Source: Cricetomys ansorgei
Lineage: Eukaryota; Chordata; Mammalia; Rodentia; Nesomyidae
Length of the DNA stretch: 64,000 bases
Reading direction: 5' to 3'
Assembly (NCBI GenBank): GCA_026225945.1
Contig: JAMJFZ010002307.1
Location: forward strand, 3,363,001 to 3,427,000
Shown here: positions 20,684-31,485 of the stretch, in pieces
How positions within the stretch are numbered: position 1 is the first letter of the stretch
Layout of the letters: each line of letters begins with the position of its first letter
Position numbers and translations under genes: made by a program
The notes under the pieces: generated by a model
Seen by the model: the letters and a program-made list of their open reading frames with translations, nothing else
Database searches by the model: none
Told to the model about the DNA's origin: nothing

Positions 20684-21071
20684 TGTCCTGGATGTTTATG
20701 TCAACTTGGCACAAGCTTGAGTTATTTGAGAGGAGGGAGCCCCAACTGAGAAAATGCCTCCATAAGACTGGGCTGTAGGCAAGCCTGTAGGGCATTTTCT
20801 TAATAACTTGATTGGTGGGGGAAGTCCCAGACCATTGAGGGTGGTACCATCCCTGCCAGTTGGTTCTGGGTTCTATAAGAAAGCAGACTGAGCAAGCCAT
20901 GGAGAGCAAGCCAGTCAGCAGCACCCCTCCGTGCCCTCTGCATCCGCTCCTGCCTCTGGGTCCTGCCCTGTTTGAGTTCCTGCCCTGACTTCCTTTGACA
21001 ATGAACAGTGGTGTGGAAGTGTAAGCCAAATAAACCCTTTCCTCCACAGCTTATTTGGGTAACCCTAAGAC
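20684..21071 (+). mobile_element. Solo MT-like MaLR LTR inserted in a B4
   Basis: The order is close to MT-type LTRs: 'tgtcaacttggcacaagctt', 'gaggagggagccccaactga' and 'gagggtggtaccatccctgc'. Then come 'ggttctataagaaagcagac', 'tgagcaagccatggagagca', 'agttcctgccctgacttcct' and 'gccaaataaaccctttcctc'. It ends 'aaccctaagaca'. It is the best preserved LTR in the window at about 388 bp. The flanks 'gaaac' and 'gatct' may be a decayed 5-bp duplication of B4 'gaact'. Confidence 0.85.
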
Positions 21072-21134
21072 AGATCTCAGGTACTCCCTCACACTTTGCA
21101 AGCATTTTACTGACTGAACCACCTCCCTAGCTCC
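21072..21134 (-). mobile_element. B4 SINE, antisense, right arm of the split copy
   Basis: 'gatctcaggtactccctcac', 'actttgcaagcattttactg' and 'actgaaccacctccctagct' complete the B4 that started at 20520. Confidence 0.85.
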
Positions 21135-22425
21135 AACAGCTTACGTTTTAGAGTTGGATGTTGCCTTGGCATTGCTGGTTTCAGTGGCCTCACGGAGGAA
21201 GAAAAAGGGGCTGCCTCTTGGAGAAGATGATCCTTAAGGTGACTGAAAGATGGGGACTGTGCAGGAATACCTAAAGATCGGGCAAGATGGGGCTGGGACA
21301 GGAATACCTAATGGTGGCAGGAATACCAGCTGCAGTGATTGCATGAACAAAAGGTTGGAAAACACAGCCCCCTCCTCTCCTCAGCATCCCTGACTCCCCC
21401 CCTCCACTCCCAAGAAAGCTCAGTCTTTAGCCATTTTGTGTACGTTTGGACTTTAATGAGACCAAGAGGAAGGAGGCAGCTGCTTCCCCTGCACTGCCTG
21501 TACCAGGCTAAATAGTTCTCTTTTTATCCCGCAATCCTGGCACTGTAAGCTCTGAAGGCATCTGACCTGAGAGGTCAGCGAAGGTGCCCAGTCTGCATAA
21601 GCCACGGTGCCCAGGTCAGCTGGGCGCTGACTGACAGGTCAGATCTGCATCCGGGCCCCGCAGCACATCTCTGAGCGCATACATTTTACACCTTTCCTCC
21701 GTTTATCAGCTTTTCCCAGGCATTCACTCAAGAGTTCACATTCCTTGGAAACTCATTTGTTGAGAGAAGTCAGCCACACAGACACACGGATCGGATCATA
21801 TTATAGAAGGAGTTTTCGAAGGGTGACTATGTGACAGCTTCACCTTCTGATTATCTGGGAAACAGTGGCGTTGGGTGTTTACACTCAAGAGCGTCCTTCA
21901 AGGGTGGTGGGAGCCATGAAAAGTTATACAACAGAAGTTTCCAGAATGAGATAAGCACACTCCAGCCTCCCCCAGCCAGCTGCCCCCTCCGGCAGCTATT
22001 TCCCCTTGGAGTGGCTTCAGAGGGAGATAGGTGGACAAGGCACACGCTCTTATAGTTGCACATGCCAGGAAAGCAAACCACTTCACTCCCGATCCTCAAA
22101 CTGATGGCGGCCTCTAGTCTGGTGGTCTGTGGGACAGTTAGGGCGCTTCCCAGAACTCCAACCTATCTTTTCTTTTACTTTGGGAGACAAAGTCTCCACT
22201 GCCCTCGAGCTCACAGGCCCCTTGCCTTAGCCTCTGGTGCTGCGGTACCCATACGTGTCTGTCTGTCTCTAACCCATGCTTGCAACTCTCTCGTCAGCTC
22301 TTCAGTGGGGTAGAATGGAAGGTTAGTGTATTAGGTGAGCTTGAACTGATTTGACTCTCTCCCTTAAAAAAAAAAAAAACACACAAGGAAAAGAGTCATG
22401 TGAGTGTCTGCAAGTGCTGGAGATC
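21135..22425. other. Unassigned sequence, 1.3 kb
   Basis: No recognised repeat beyond an A14 tract near 22366-22379. The frames, at most 85 codons, have no recognisable content. Confidence 0.4.
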
Positions 22426-22429
22426 ACTA

Positions 22430-22560
22430 CCCACATCCTTTAGAAATTCTGATTATGGAGTCTATTTGGGGCCCAGGGACCTGTTTGTGGCAAATGCTCC
22501 AGGTGCTCCTGCTCTTCAGGAAACTGGGAATTACTCTGAACAATGTTTATACAAGAGTGA
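22430..22560 (+). mobile_element. MER5A-like (hAT-Charlie) DNA transposon fragment
   Basis: 'tttagaaattctgattatgg', 'ggggcccagggacctgtttg' and 'gcaaatgctccaggtgctcc' keep the MER5A order (agaatttctgattcag, ggggcccagg, caggtgatgct). It is non-coding and old. Confidence 0.6.
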
Positions 22561-22701
22561 TCCTCCTGAACTCACTATGATTAAACATAAACAAAGCACT
22601 GCCATCCACTGAGCATCAACCAACGAGGGAGTAGTTGGGCCCACACTGTGTGTCATTTTCTAAGCCACTTTATTACAAGGAGTGAGAACAGTATAAAAAG
22701 T

Positions 22702-22895
22702 AGCCAGAGGCAGGCAAGGTGGCTCGGCAGGTAGAGGTGCTTGCTGCCAGGCCTGACGCCTTGAGTTCAATCCCTGGACCTACATGGTGGAAGACAGAAC
22801 CGAATTAAAAGTCGTCCTTTGACTTTCACGTGCTTGCCGTGGCACATATAACACATACCACACATGCACACACAGGGGCACACATGTAGTGCAGA
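22702..22895 (+). mobile_element. B3 SINE, sense
   Basis: 'caggcaaggtggctcggcag', 'ggtgcttgctgccaggcctg', 'cttgagttcaatccctggac', 'ctacatggtggaagacagaa' and a CA-rich 3' end match B3 in order. Confidence 0.9.
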
Positions 22896-22994
22896 CTTTT
22901 TGTGCCATTTTGCCTTGTTTTTTGGCATGTTTTATCTTAATGGTCTTTGGCTTGTTTATTTTGATTTCTGTTTTTGCAGGTTTTGTGTGTATGT

Positions 22995-23050
22995 TTCATG
23001 TGTGTGTGTGTGTATGTGTGTGTGTGTGTATGTGTGTGTGTGTATGTGTT
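22995..23050. repeat. (GT)n microsatellite, interrupted
   Basis: GT runs with three 'tatg' interruptions cover about 55 bp. Confidence 0.9.
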
Positions 23051-23414
23051 TGTTAGAGATGGGGGATGGAGAAAAAATCTGGTGGATAGTGTTGTGGAAG
23101 TTTATTTTTTGCTGTGTTTAAAATATTGTTTCCTGCGCTGTTACATGAGGGGCTGCTTAGGTCTTGGCATTTTGCACTGTCTGCAGGTGTTGGATTTATA
23201 TGGGGGATGTTTGATTGCTGGTGATCTGCATCTGCTATCAGTAGAACACCTGAGGAGTTCTGAATCAATAAAAACACCTGAACCCGGATGCCTGGGGTTC
23301 TGTTGTCCAGTATAGCGCTGGCTGGAATGGTGGTTCCCTCTGTTGAGGTCTGGCAGGATTTGCACCTATGAAAAATGCCTCTGTTTCTTCCTTGCTGAGC
23401 CCACACTGTGGCTA
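23051..23414. other. Unassigned sequence, possibly L1 3' UTR
   Basis: It lies directly upstream of a clear L1 3' end on the same strand and may be its 3' untranslated region, but I recognise no diagnostic phrase. Confidence 0.3.
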
Positions 23415-23522
23415 ACTACTCCAGTATAGGTAGGGAGTTGGGGAGATCTGGGAGGAACTGGGGGAGGTGAAACATGATGAAAATATATTTATGATTTTTT
23501 TTAACATTTCAATTAAAAACAT
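23415..23522 (+). mobile_element. Rodent L1 (Lx-like) 3' end
   Basis: 'gggagatctgggaggaactg' followed by 'ggggaggtgaaacatgatga' and an A/T-rich end ('aattaaaaacataaa') resembles the 3' terminus of Lx-type L1 (gggaggaactggagggagggg...). Confidence 0.55.
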
Positions 23523-23821
23523 AAAGTAGACACACTGGACTTTAAAATTGGGTCTCCAGGATACTATGCTAACATAAGTACTAGCCATTACATTGTGGTA
23601 GAAAAAAAAATTGTGGGTGAATTCTAGTATTTTCCTTTCATTATAAAGTGAAATAAATCTGGTATCGATTCTTAACTGAAGGAAAATAAATTCAGTGTCT
23701 TCAGAATAAAATTTTATTCCCTGCTTGCAACAGGTAGGTGGTTATCTGGGTCTGTAGCATATGCTATGTATCCACACAAGCCACTAAAAATCAAAACTCA
23801 GGTGAAGTATAAAAATATGTT
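23523..23821. other. Unassigned AT-rich sequence
   Basis: Nothing recognised. Confidence 0.35.
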
Positions 23822-24018
23822 TGTCTTGGCCTGTCAGTGGTTGAGAGTGTATATAGTTCTTCCAGAGGACCGAAGTTCAGTTCTTAGCACCCACATCGGG
23901 CAGCTCACAGCTGCCTGTAAATTCAGCTCTAGGAGATCCAACACTCTGGTCTCTGAGGGCGCTGGCACTCCACAAGAACATACCCACCCACCAGGGAGGC
24001 GCACACACACATAGTTAA
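23822..24018 (+). mobile_element. B2 SINE, sense
   Basis: 'cttccagaggaccgaagttc', 'agttcttagcacccacatcg', 'ctcacagctgcctgtaaatt', 'tctgagggcgctggcactcc' and a CA-rich end with 'agttaaa' make a nearly complete B2. Confidence 0.88.
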
Positions 24019-24040
24019 ACACCCCTCACTCCCTTCTTGG

Positions 24041-24184
24041 TTTTTTGAGACAGAGTTTCTCTGTTGTAATTCTGGCTGTTCTGGAACTCACTCTGTAGAC
24101 CAGGGTGGCCTTGAACTCACAGAGATTCTTCTGCCTCTGCCTCCTGAGTGCTCGGATTAAAGGCATGGGCCACTACCACCTGAC
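24041..24184 (-). mobile_element. B1 SINE, antisense, 'gttgtaa' variant
   Basis: This is a full-length B1: 'ttttttgagacagagtttct', 'ctgttgtaattctggctgtt', 'ctgtagaccagggtggcctt' and 'cggattaaaggcatgggcca'. It shares the 'gttgtaa' change with the copies at 28029 and 45022. Confidence 0.95.
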
Positions 24185-24284
24185 TTAAATCTTAAAACAT
24201 GATTTTCCATTAATGATTTTAAAACTAATTCGGAGCAATAGTTCACTGGGGTTCCCTACTTTATTATTCTCCATATTATTATTT

Positions 24285-24308
24285 ATCATCATCATCATCA
24301 TCATCATT
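24285..24308. repeat. (ATC)n microsatellite
   Basis: This is about eight ATC units at the tail end of the next antisense B2. Confidence 0.9.
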
Positions 24309-24502
24309 ATAATTTATATGTGTATGGGTATCATAATACAACATAGGCGTACAATGCCCTTGCGGGGGTCAGAAAGGTCATCATATCTTCTGGAACTGGA
24401 GTTACAGATGTTTGCGAGCCACCATGTGGGTGCTGGTAATTGAATGTAGGTCATCTTTAAAAGCCACAAGTGCTCTTAACTGAACCACCTTTCCAGTTCC
24501 TG
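24309..24502 (-). mobile_element. B2 SINE, antisense
   Basis: 'cgggggtcagaaaggtcatc', 'tctggaactggagttacaga', 'gcgagccaccatgtgggtgc' and 'acaagtgctcttaactgaac' follow antisense B2. Confidence 0.88.
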
Positions 24503-27500
24503 AAGCCCAAGTTAGGGGCAAATCTGTTCTTAGCATTCTGGGGCTTTGAGGGAGGGGAGGAGTATTTTCTACAGGGTTTTCTAAGCTCTGACCAGTACCA
24601 TCCAGCTGACCCAGAACATCCCTACGATAGCATCCCTGGGATATGAGATGAGCGTTCATGGCCTTGGGATACCGAGGAGCTGACACATGAGAGTCAGTGC
24701 TTTGGTAATACTGGGAATAGAATTCGCAGAACCAAGTTTGCTAACCTGTGCCATCATCCCGTGTCAGAACACAGTTAAGAATGGAGTCACGTGAGGGGAA
24801 TTCTGAGCACTTGCGAGAACACGCCAAGAAACCAAGACAAGAGTCTTGTGACCTCAGTTTCTTAAGAAAACAAAGATTTGTTCTTGGAATGTCTTTTGTG
24901 TCCCTTCCAGGCGTAGTGGGTAGAAGTAAGTTTACTTCAGATTACTAATTATAATTGGTTATTGTTATTTGTTTACACGCCTCTGTGGAAAAACATGTTT
25001 TTGCCATGTGCAGCTTGTCTTTGTGATTATACACAGCCTGAACTCGTGAGAACTGTACTCAGGTGACTCTTCTTAACCCTCGGGGTATACACTGTCTGAT
25101 GCTCTGAATAAAGTTGGCTGTTGCCTGAGACTTCAGTCCGTCTCATTTTTAGGCTCCATTCTCCCAGATTCCACTGTCTCTAGAGCAGTCAACTATCCTG
25201 AATGGAGATGGGCTTGATCAAGACATAATATACGAGTGTACAAAACTCTCAAGCAATAAAGAAAACCTTTGCAGTGGTTTTCCCCAAAGATGACAGTTCA
25301 ACGCAGTGCCTGCCACTCACTAGACCTAGATAAAAGGTTCACAGTTGGACATCTGTATCATGTGTTTCCATGGAATCTGTAGTCTCTGTCATGCCACCAG
25401 AAGTCATTGCAAATTTCACAAAGCATGTAGAATCTGTGGGTGGAAATGGGAGAGAAGGTGGATGCCCAACTGAAAAAGTATGCAGATCCTTTCAGAATTG
25501 GGCCCCATCATCACGGAGAACTCCTTTGGCACACAGGTCACCTCCGGGTGCAGTGACAGAGACCTGAATGGGAAGGCTCACAGGTTCCCATTGAGCATGC
25601 TCCACACAGGGTTGCCTACAAGTGGACACTCAGGGAAGTGGACTGGTCTTAGCACCTTGTTATTAAGCCACTCATCTCATCCAGAGCCTGTAATTTCAGC
25701 CTGGGCTTCTTGTCATCAATGGACGACTCACAGAGACAACGAAGCTCCACTCAGTGAGCTCTTGACTTCATCTGCCGTGATTGCAGGAGTGGAGAAATGT
25801 GCCACGCTTTTTAGAGAAAACAGGCTTCTTTCCACGGTGGCCAGAGAGCATTGTTAGGCAGAGAAAACACAGTATCCCCCTTTCACAGTGAGAGATCAAC
25901 GCTCGCAAAGACTTTAACATGTACTTCCGTACGTGCCGGAGCCCAGGCTGAGGCACGGCAGTTCCAATCTACTTAGTTAGGTCATAGTTTCCATCCTGGG
26001 TGACTTCATCCCTATTAAAATAGAATTAATAGAATTCCACATTATATCGACGGTAGGGATTATAAGAAATTCAAAGACATATCGTGTTCAACACGCTAAA
26101 TGATTGTGACACCGAGCTGTGAAAATTACACTTCCTTGGCAAGTTCTTCTTGGGTGTTATTTGATAAAAAGTTTTGTCCCAACTTTCCAGGAGGGTGAAA
26201 GGGAAGGTTGCCATGCGGGCTGGGATGTAAATTCCACACCATGCTGCACTGAGCCTTGTCTTTTGAAAATATATGTAATAATATATATATATTATATAAG
26301 CCTTAAGCTAGACCAGAAGCATGCCTTGAGTTCTTTACTGGCCTTACTGTCTACCTCCTGCTGGGTCTGCTTCATTAGTTTTTGGACATTGGTGTGGTGT
26401 TGTGCTGACATATCTGAAGTTTGGATAGAGTTCAGTCTTAAGACATTAGGAAGAATTCCATTCTGTCCAGAGAGTGCCTGACGTTAGCTTTGAGAGCGTA
26501 CTCCACGGTGATTTGAGAATGTACCACCTGCTTTGGCTGCTTGCTGTCTTAGGAACTAGGGTTGGCTAGTTGGTTTACAGAGAAACTATCCACCAGGGAC
26601 AAAGTTGTGGTCATAAAAGGAGGGAAGGCACATTGTTGTGTTGGAAGACTAGGAGCTTGTAGAACATACTTTTGTCTGCTTTTGACCTTTGTAAGGCTTC
26701 TCACGTGCACCGGTTTGATGCGTTCATTCTGAGAACAGAGAAAGAAGCACACAGACCTGCCTGCAGAGGGTACATTACACCGAAGTCTCCTGTTGACAAA
26801 TGTGAAAGTATGGTGTTTTCATTCTGTTGTGCTCTCTTTACAATCACATTTGTGGTGTTCAATGGTCGCAGTGTTGAGATTTGCACGCCTTTTAAAAAGA
26901 ACCCAGTGAGTAAGCCTTCCCTCTGGGACGATTACGCCTGGAAAAATGGAGGGTCTGAGAGAGGCTGAGTGCAAATGTATTGCAGGTGAGCCAGCACAGT
27001 TTAATCGCATGATATATCTCGTAATCGATCCCTAGGAATCCATGTTTGCTTTGAATCTGCCTACCAGATAGGCAGTAAGAAGAAGAAATGGCTGGCAGAG
27101 GTTTCTGATACCAAGAGCCGAAGTGTGTACACCCTTGATCAGCTAAGGAGGAGGCTGCAGCTGTTCGAAAGAATTCTAGAAAGAGCGAGGTACAGGTGGG
27201 GGTTCTTAAATCTTGACACACTGATAAGATTTCAGCGAGGCTTCAAAGCTCGTTAAAAAAAGAATAAAACAATGAACCTACATTGGCGGTGTTTCTTTGA
27301 AACCCCTAATCTGTGGCTGAAACAGAGCAAACCCAGCCCCCTTTTGTGAACTTGAGTAAACACATTCTTCAGGGCCATCAAAGGTTACATTATAGTGCAA
27401 AGGCTCCCTTTTGTGATTTGAGAGTCCTCCATGAGCATTTTGTGAATATTTGTGGCTCTAATATATCTTTCAAGGAGCCACACAAACCAAATACTTCTGC

Positions 27501-27945
27501 CAATCTCCAGACTTTCACCACGTGACAAAGCAGAGTCCTGGGCTCAGGCACATCGCTTGTAGGCTTTCTTGGGGTGAATGGTAGATCGATAGCTTGTTCT
27601 TCTGGAGGCACCTGCTTACGGAAGGAGTTCTGAGCATTGAGAAATAAGCATTACATAAACAAATAGGGAAGCTCAACAACCAGCTCTTGACCCTTGACAA
27701 AGTCAATCTGCCTGGTCAGTGGAGGAGCAGAGAGCAGAGGCTTTGCATTGCCTTGCCGTCTGCTGCAGTAGCTGCGACAGAACCCGTGAACTGAGCATGG
27801 AGGGTGTCGGGGGTGAGCCTTGAGGTTATAGAGATGAGTGTTCTACAGAGGGTCCTCCCATGTCTCTGAATTACAGTTGCTCTTACAGTCTGTGGGTGTT
27901 CCAATAGAAAGGCAACTCCATCTTAGTGGTTTTCTGTATTCTCTG
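24503..27945. other. Longest repeat-free stretch, 3.4 kb
   Basis: No SINE, LINE, LTR or microsatellite is recognised apart from a short TA-rich palindrome near 26278-26296. Frames up to 125 codons on both strands overlap each other and show no domain. This is where conserved non-coding or unrecognised exonic sequence would be easiest to see by comparison. Confidence 0.45.
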
Positions 27946-27948
27946 GCC

Positions 27949-28026
27949 CTCTTTTTTTTTTTTTTTTGGTTAGATTTTATTTATGTATGTATGTATGTAT
28001 CTATGCATGTATGTATGTATGTATGT
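27949..28026. repeat. T18 tract and (TGTA)n microsatellite
   Basis: A T run at about 27949-27967 is followed by 'ttatgtatgtatgtatgtat' units to 28026, just before a B1. Confidence 0.92.
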
Positions 28027-28028
28027 TT

Positions 28029-28167
28029 TTAGAGACAGAGTTTCTCTGTTGTAACTCTGGCTGTCCTGGAACTCACTTTGTAGACCAGGCTGGCCTTGAA
28101 CTCACAGAGATCCACTTGCCTCTGCCTCCTGAGCTGGGATTAAAGGCGTGCCCCACCACCACCTGGC
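28029..28167 (-). mobile_element. B1 SINE, antisense, 'gttgtaa' variant
   Basis: 'agagacagagtttctctgtt', 'gtaactctggctgtcctgga', 'ctttgtagaccaggctggcc' and 'gagctgggattaaaggcgtg' give a near-complete, little diverged B1. A 'tgc' loss in 'gagtgctggg' is visible. Confidence 0.95.
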
Positions 28168-28255
28168 TAGTTTTATTTTTAATTGTGTGTTTGTGTGTGA
28201 GTATGTGCTGTGAGTGCAGGTGCATGCATAACCATTGAACCACCTCTGTACTCCT
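28168..28255 (-). mobile_element. Short B2 remnant, antisense
   Basis: A GT-rich tail followed by 'gcataaccattgaaccacct' and 'ctgtactcc' resembles a B2 with its middle deleted. Confidence 0.5.
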
Positions 28256-28435
28256 TCTATGGCAGCCCTAAAACTGGGAATTCTATTGAAAATAGATCAG
28301 TAATGGAAACTAGATGCTCTTTCCCCAACCCCCGTCTCTCAGTCTCAGTCTCTCTCTCTGAAACTAATTAATTCCTGAATCTTCAGTGTTGAGCATTGGG
28401 CTGGAGACCCAGGAACAACCAATGATGCTGTGTAG

Positions 28436-28610
28436 TGTGTGTGTGTATGTGTGTGTGTATGTATATGTATATGTGTGTGTGCATATGTATGTGTGTTTGT
28501 ATGTATATGTATGTGTATGTGTGTATGTGGGTGTGTATGTATATGTATGTTTGTATGCATGCATGTATGTATGTGTGTGTGCATGCTGATGTGCATGTTA
28601 GTGTGTCTGT
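28436..28610. repeat. (GT)/(GTAT)n compound microsatellite
   Basis: About 175 bp of GT, GTAT and GCAT units. Frames over it give Cys/Val/Tyr or His/Thr peptides and are not genes. Confidence 0.95.
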
Positions 28611-28667
28611 AAGGCAGAGGCTGACCTTTGTCTTTTTGCCCAAAAGCTTCCTCAGTCAGCATCTCCT

Positions 28668-28892
28668 TTTTTCTATTTTTTGAGACAGGACCACTCAGTG
28701 GCCTGGAGCTCATCAGTTTGGTCATGCTGGCTGGACAGGGAACTCCAGGACTCCATCCGCCTGTCTCTCCCTCCCCAGCACTGGGATTGCAAGAGCATCC
28801 CATAACACAGCTTTTACGCGTGTGCCTGGGGATCAAACCCAGGTATTCATGCTCGCACAGCAAGCGCTTTGCTAACGGAGCGACCTCCTGTG
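28668..28892 (-). mobile_element. B4 SINE, antisense
   Basis: 'ctattttttgagacaggacc', 'ggcctggagctcatcagttt', 'ccccagcactgggattgcaa', 'tgcctggggatcaaacccag' and 'cacagcaagcgctttgctaa' cover B4 in full. Confidence 0.9.
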
Positions 28893-29477
28893 CCATAGTC
28901 TATTGCTGTCGAAGCCTTCAGCAGTACAGATATGAGCTGCTCACATAATGGATGGTGATTTGCTTTCCTTAGAATTAGTGATTTAAATGTTAATCATACA
29001 GAATGAAGTTTCTACTTCATAGAAAATTCTAGAATGATGTTCGGCTCAATATCTAGGTCCTATGGTCTAGTCAAATGAACACTTAAAACAAGTTATTGTG
29101 TGGTGACTAAAAACAGTATAGGAGTTGGGGTGGGTGGTTCCTCGGGGATGCTGAGTGCTAGGACACTTACAGCACACAGGACCTGGGAAAACAAATCTTG
29201 TCCCTTTTTTTGCCAGTAATGAGAAGTTGTCAGAAAGCCACTTAGAATAGATTTTGTACCCCAAAGAAAACAATGTCACGGGAAGAAGTCAGGCAGGCTG
29301 GAAATTTGTATCAGGAGGTGGTCATCTGTCTATTCTTGTATAGCATGTAAACATGTCTATGAATCCGCTAAGCACTGGCTCCACATTTGAAGTAAGTAAA
29401 CCATTTCCAAATGGGGCCCATTGCATGAAAAATTCAAATAAACACTCAAAATATGGTCTCTATAAAAATCTGTTTAC
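28893..29477. other. Unassigned sequence
   Basis: No recognised element. Confidence 0.4.
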
Positions 29478-29583
29478 AAGCACTCAGGAGGTAGAGGCAG
29501 AAGGATCAGAGGCTCAGGGTCATCTCGGGTCATATAGCAAGCTCAATGCCAGCCTAAGCTAAATGAGACTGTTTAAAAAAAAT
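29478..29583 (+). mobile_element. Old B1-type SINE (RSINE1/PB1-like), sense
   Basis: 'agcactcaggaggtagaggc', 'agaaggatcagaggctcagg', 'gtcatatagcaagctcaatg' and an A-tail mark an old B1-derived element. Confidence 0.65.
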
Positions 29584-29945
29584 ACTCCAAACAAAGCCCC
29601 CAAACAAAAAACCTATTTAGTTCCTACTATCATGGAGCACATTATCACTTCCTGATTAATTATCCCCCTTGGTGAGGTGGGTGGAGCTTTGAATGCTTCT
29701 TTGTGTGATAGAAAGACTAAGAGTGGGAATTGTCCTCTGTGCAAGTCTCACAGGTAGAGAATGCAGTGTGGCTGTGTGTGAGTTCTCTCAGAGTTGTAGA
29801 GACATGAAAAAGGGTCTTAGGCTATAGCCACTGTCTTGCTTGTGTGAGTGAGGCTAACTGCAGCTGATGAACTTTCTCTCTCTTCCATACAAGTGCATAT
29901 AAATGGAAAAGGGTATGATCTTAACCGATACTATCAATAGACAGT
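29584..29945. other. Unassigned sequence
   Basis: No recognised element. Confidence 0.35.
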
Positions 29946-30129
29946 TTTTAAGTTGTATTTTTATTTACATGTCTGTGTGACTGTACGCCAAGTGTGTGTG
30001 GGTACCCTCTGAGGCAAGAAATGGATGTCAGATTCCCTGGAGATAGAGTTAAAGGTAGTTGTGAGCCACCCAACAGGGTTACTGGGAACCAATCTTGGGT
30101 CCTCTGCAGAAGCAGCAAGTGCTCTTAAT
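29946..30129 (-). mobile_element. B2/B3 SINE, antisense
   Basis: 'tccctggagatagagttaaa', 'ggtagttgtgagccacccaa' and 'gcagcaagtgctcttaatca' follow antisense B2. Its head abuts a B4 directly. Confidence 0.82.
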
Positions 30130-30300
30130 CACTGGCTGGCCAGTGAGCCCCAGGGACCTAGCACTGGGATTTTAAGTCTAAGCTTTCATATCTGCTTTTT
30201 TTATTTTTTTTATTTTTTAAATGGGTTCTGGGAATTAAACTCAGGTCTTCATCTTGCAAAGAAAGCACTTTACTGACTGCACCTCATACTCTGTCCCAAC
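30130..30300 (-). mobile_element. B4 SINE, antisense, partly deleted
   Basis: 'ggctggccagtgagccccag', 'acctagcactgggattttaa', 'gggttctgggaattaaactc' and 'agcactttactgactgcacc' are B4 in order. A T-rich stretch sits between its two halves. Confidence 0.8.
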
Positions 30301-30301
30301 A

Positions 30302-30525
30302 CATAGTTTATTTAATTTTTTTTACATTTATTTATGTTTTATGTGTGTGTATGTGTGTGTATGTGTATGTACACATGTGCGTGTGCGTACCCATGCCACA
30401 GTTTGTGTGTGGAGGTCAGAGGTCAACCCATAGGAGTCAGTCCTGTCTTTCCATGCTGTGGGTCCCAGGGATAGACTTCAGGTCATGGTAGGAACCTTCA
30501 CATGCTGAGCCACATCGCAGGCACA
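30302..30525 (-). mobile_element. B3 SINE, antisense
   Basis: An AT/GT-rich tail, then 'tgtgtggaggtcagaggtca', 'acccataggagtcagtcctg', 'gggtcccagggatagacttc' and 'cacatgctgagccacatcgc' match B3. It is the third antisense SINE in a row here. Confidence 0.87.
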
Positions 30526-31110
30526 ACCAACAATTCTTAAGGTAGAAGAGAAGCTGGAGGGGGGACCAACATGGTCGCACTGTAAGGCGGTTTATGGTGT
30601 GGCTCATGCACTTTCCCTCCCTGACTCTAAGCCACTTGGAGCACATTGCTCAAGGTTTAATGGAATGCCTCAACCCTTGGAGCCACTTAATGTTATTGTG
30701 GGGGGAAACCATTCAGGGAAAGAGAAGTCTTTACTGAGCGAGTAATTCAAACCACAGTGTTTCTTAAAAGAAAATGCCACTGTCTGTGTAATTTCCTGGC
30801 TCTCCCTTCGAATGTGGGATGTCCTCAAGAGGTCTGCCTCAAGAGGCATAGATGGCAGAAACCCCTTCTCCACCCTCTATAAAAGCCAGTCTGCTGTGTT
30901 ATATTATGTATAATAGAGCAGCTTGTGCCATTCAAGACCTTGGGCTGTCATGACTTCCTGTGCTGATTTAAAAACAGCCCTTCCGTGGATAAAGCATCCC
31001 TTTCTGAACTCAGCAGCCATCATTGGAATTGTCTCATTTGTTGAAAACTGAATTTGGTCCTGCATTTGGGCAAAAGGCAGACACACTCGTACGAACCTTT
31101 ATCTGCTGTC
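30526..31110. other. Unassigned sequence
   Basis: No recognised repeat. On the minus strand this is the sequence downstream of the 31114-31485 frame. I see no canonical AATAAA for that strand close to its stop. Confidence 0.35.
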
Positions 31111-31113
31111 GGG

Positions 31114-31485
31114 TCATTTTAAAGGAATGTCAAGATGCATCAGAGGAAACCCTGCTTGGTTGACTTCCAGGTTGGTGCCTCCTGAGGAATCACTGGCTCC
31201 CAGTCTTCCATCATCATCCCTGTAGATTGCTCCTGTCAGCTCCTTGTCCCTGAAGGACCCAAGGCCTCCTGGGCCTCCTCTGAGCATCTCTGGGCTACCT
31301 GGGAAGCCTTCTGCTGGGATCTCCTGCTCTGAGTTGAAGCAGGCTGCACTCCCTGGATCCCTGGAAGAGCCTTTACTGCCTGGAGCATCACATTCTCCTC
31401 TTCTCTGAAGTGGGGAGTAATTTATTGTATTGGGAACTTTTTCTCCTCCTCCAAACCTGTGGCCATGGCCTGACCTAAATGTCAT
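31114..31485 (-). pseudogene. Unrecognised 123-codon ORF with collagen-like glycine spacing
   Basis: This open minus-strand frame lies outside recognised repeats. In its middle, Gly recurs at every third residue in short runs ('GSKGSSRDPGSA', 'GFPGSPEML', 'GGPGGLGSFRDKELTGAI'). Several of the intervening Gly slots hold Arg, Glu or Asp, which one base change from a GGN codon would give. The register shifts by one residue once. Upstream on the minus strand there is a pyrimidine-rich stretch ending in AG ('aaattttctttttaag'), so an exon cannot be excluded. I favour a decayed collagen-like exon or retrocopy, or chance in a purine-rich strand. I do not recognise a specific gene. Confidence 0.2.

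Noticed and set aside
25370..25857. Overlapping frames of 65 and 125 codons in the repeat-free stretch
   Set aside because: Neither has a recognisable domain or codon pattern. Kept only as part of the unassigned interval.
26270..26300. AT palindrome around 'taatatatatatatatta'
   Set aside because: Simple alternating AT; a short low-complexity stretch with no further structure.
28345..28896. 183-codon minus-strand frame
   Set aside because: It joins an antisense B4 to a GT/GTAT microsatellite. Composition and position show it is repeat-derived.
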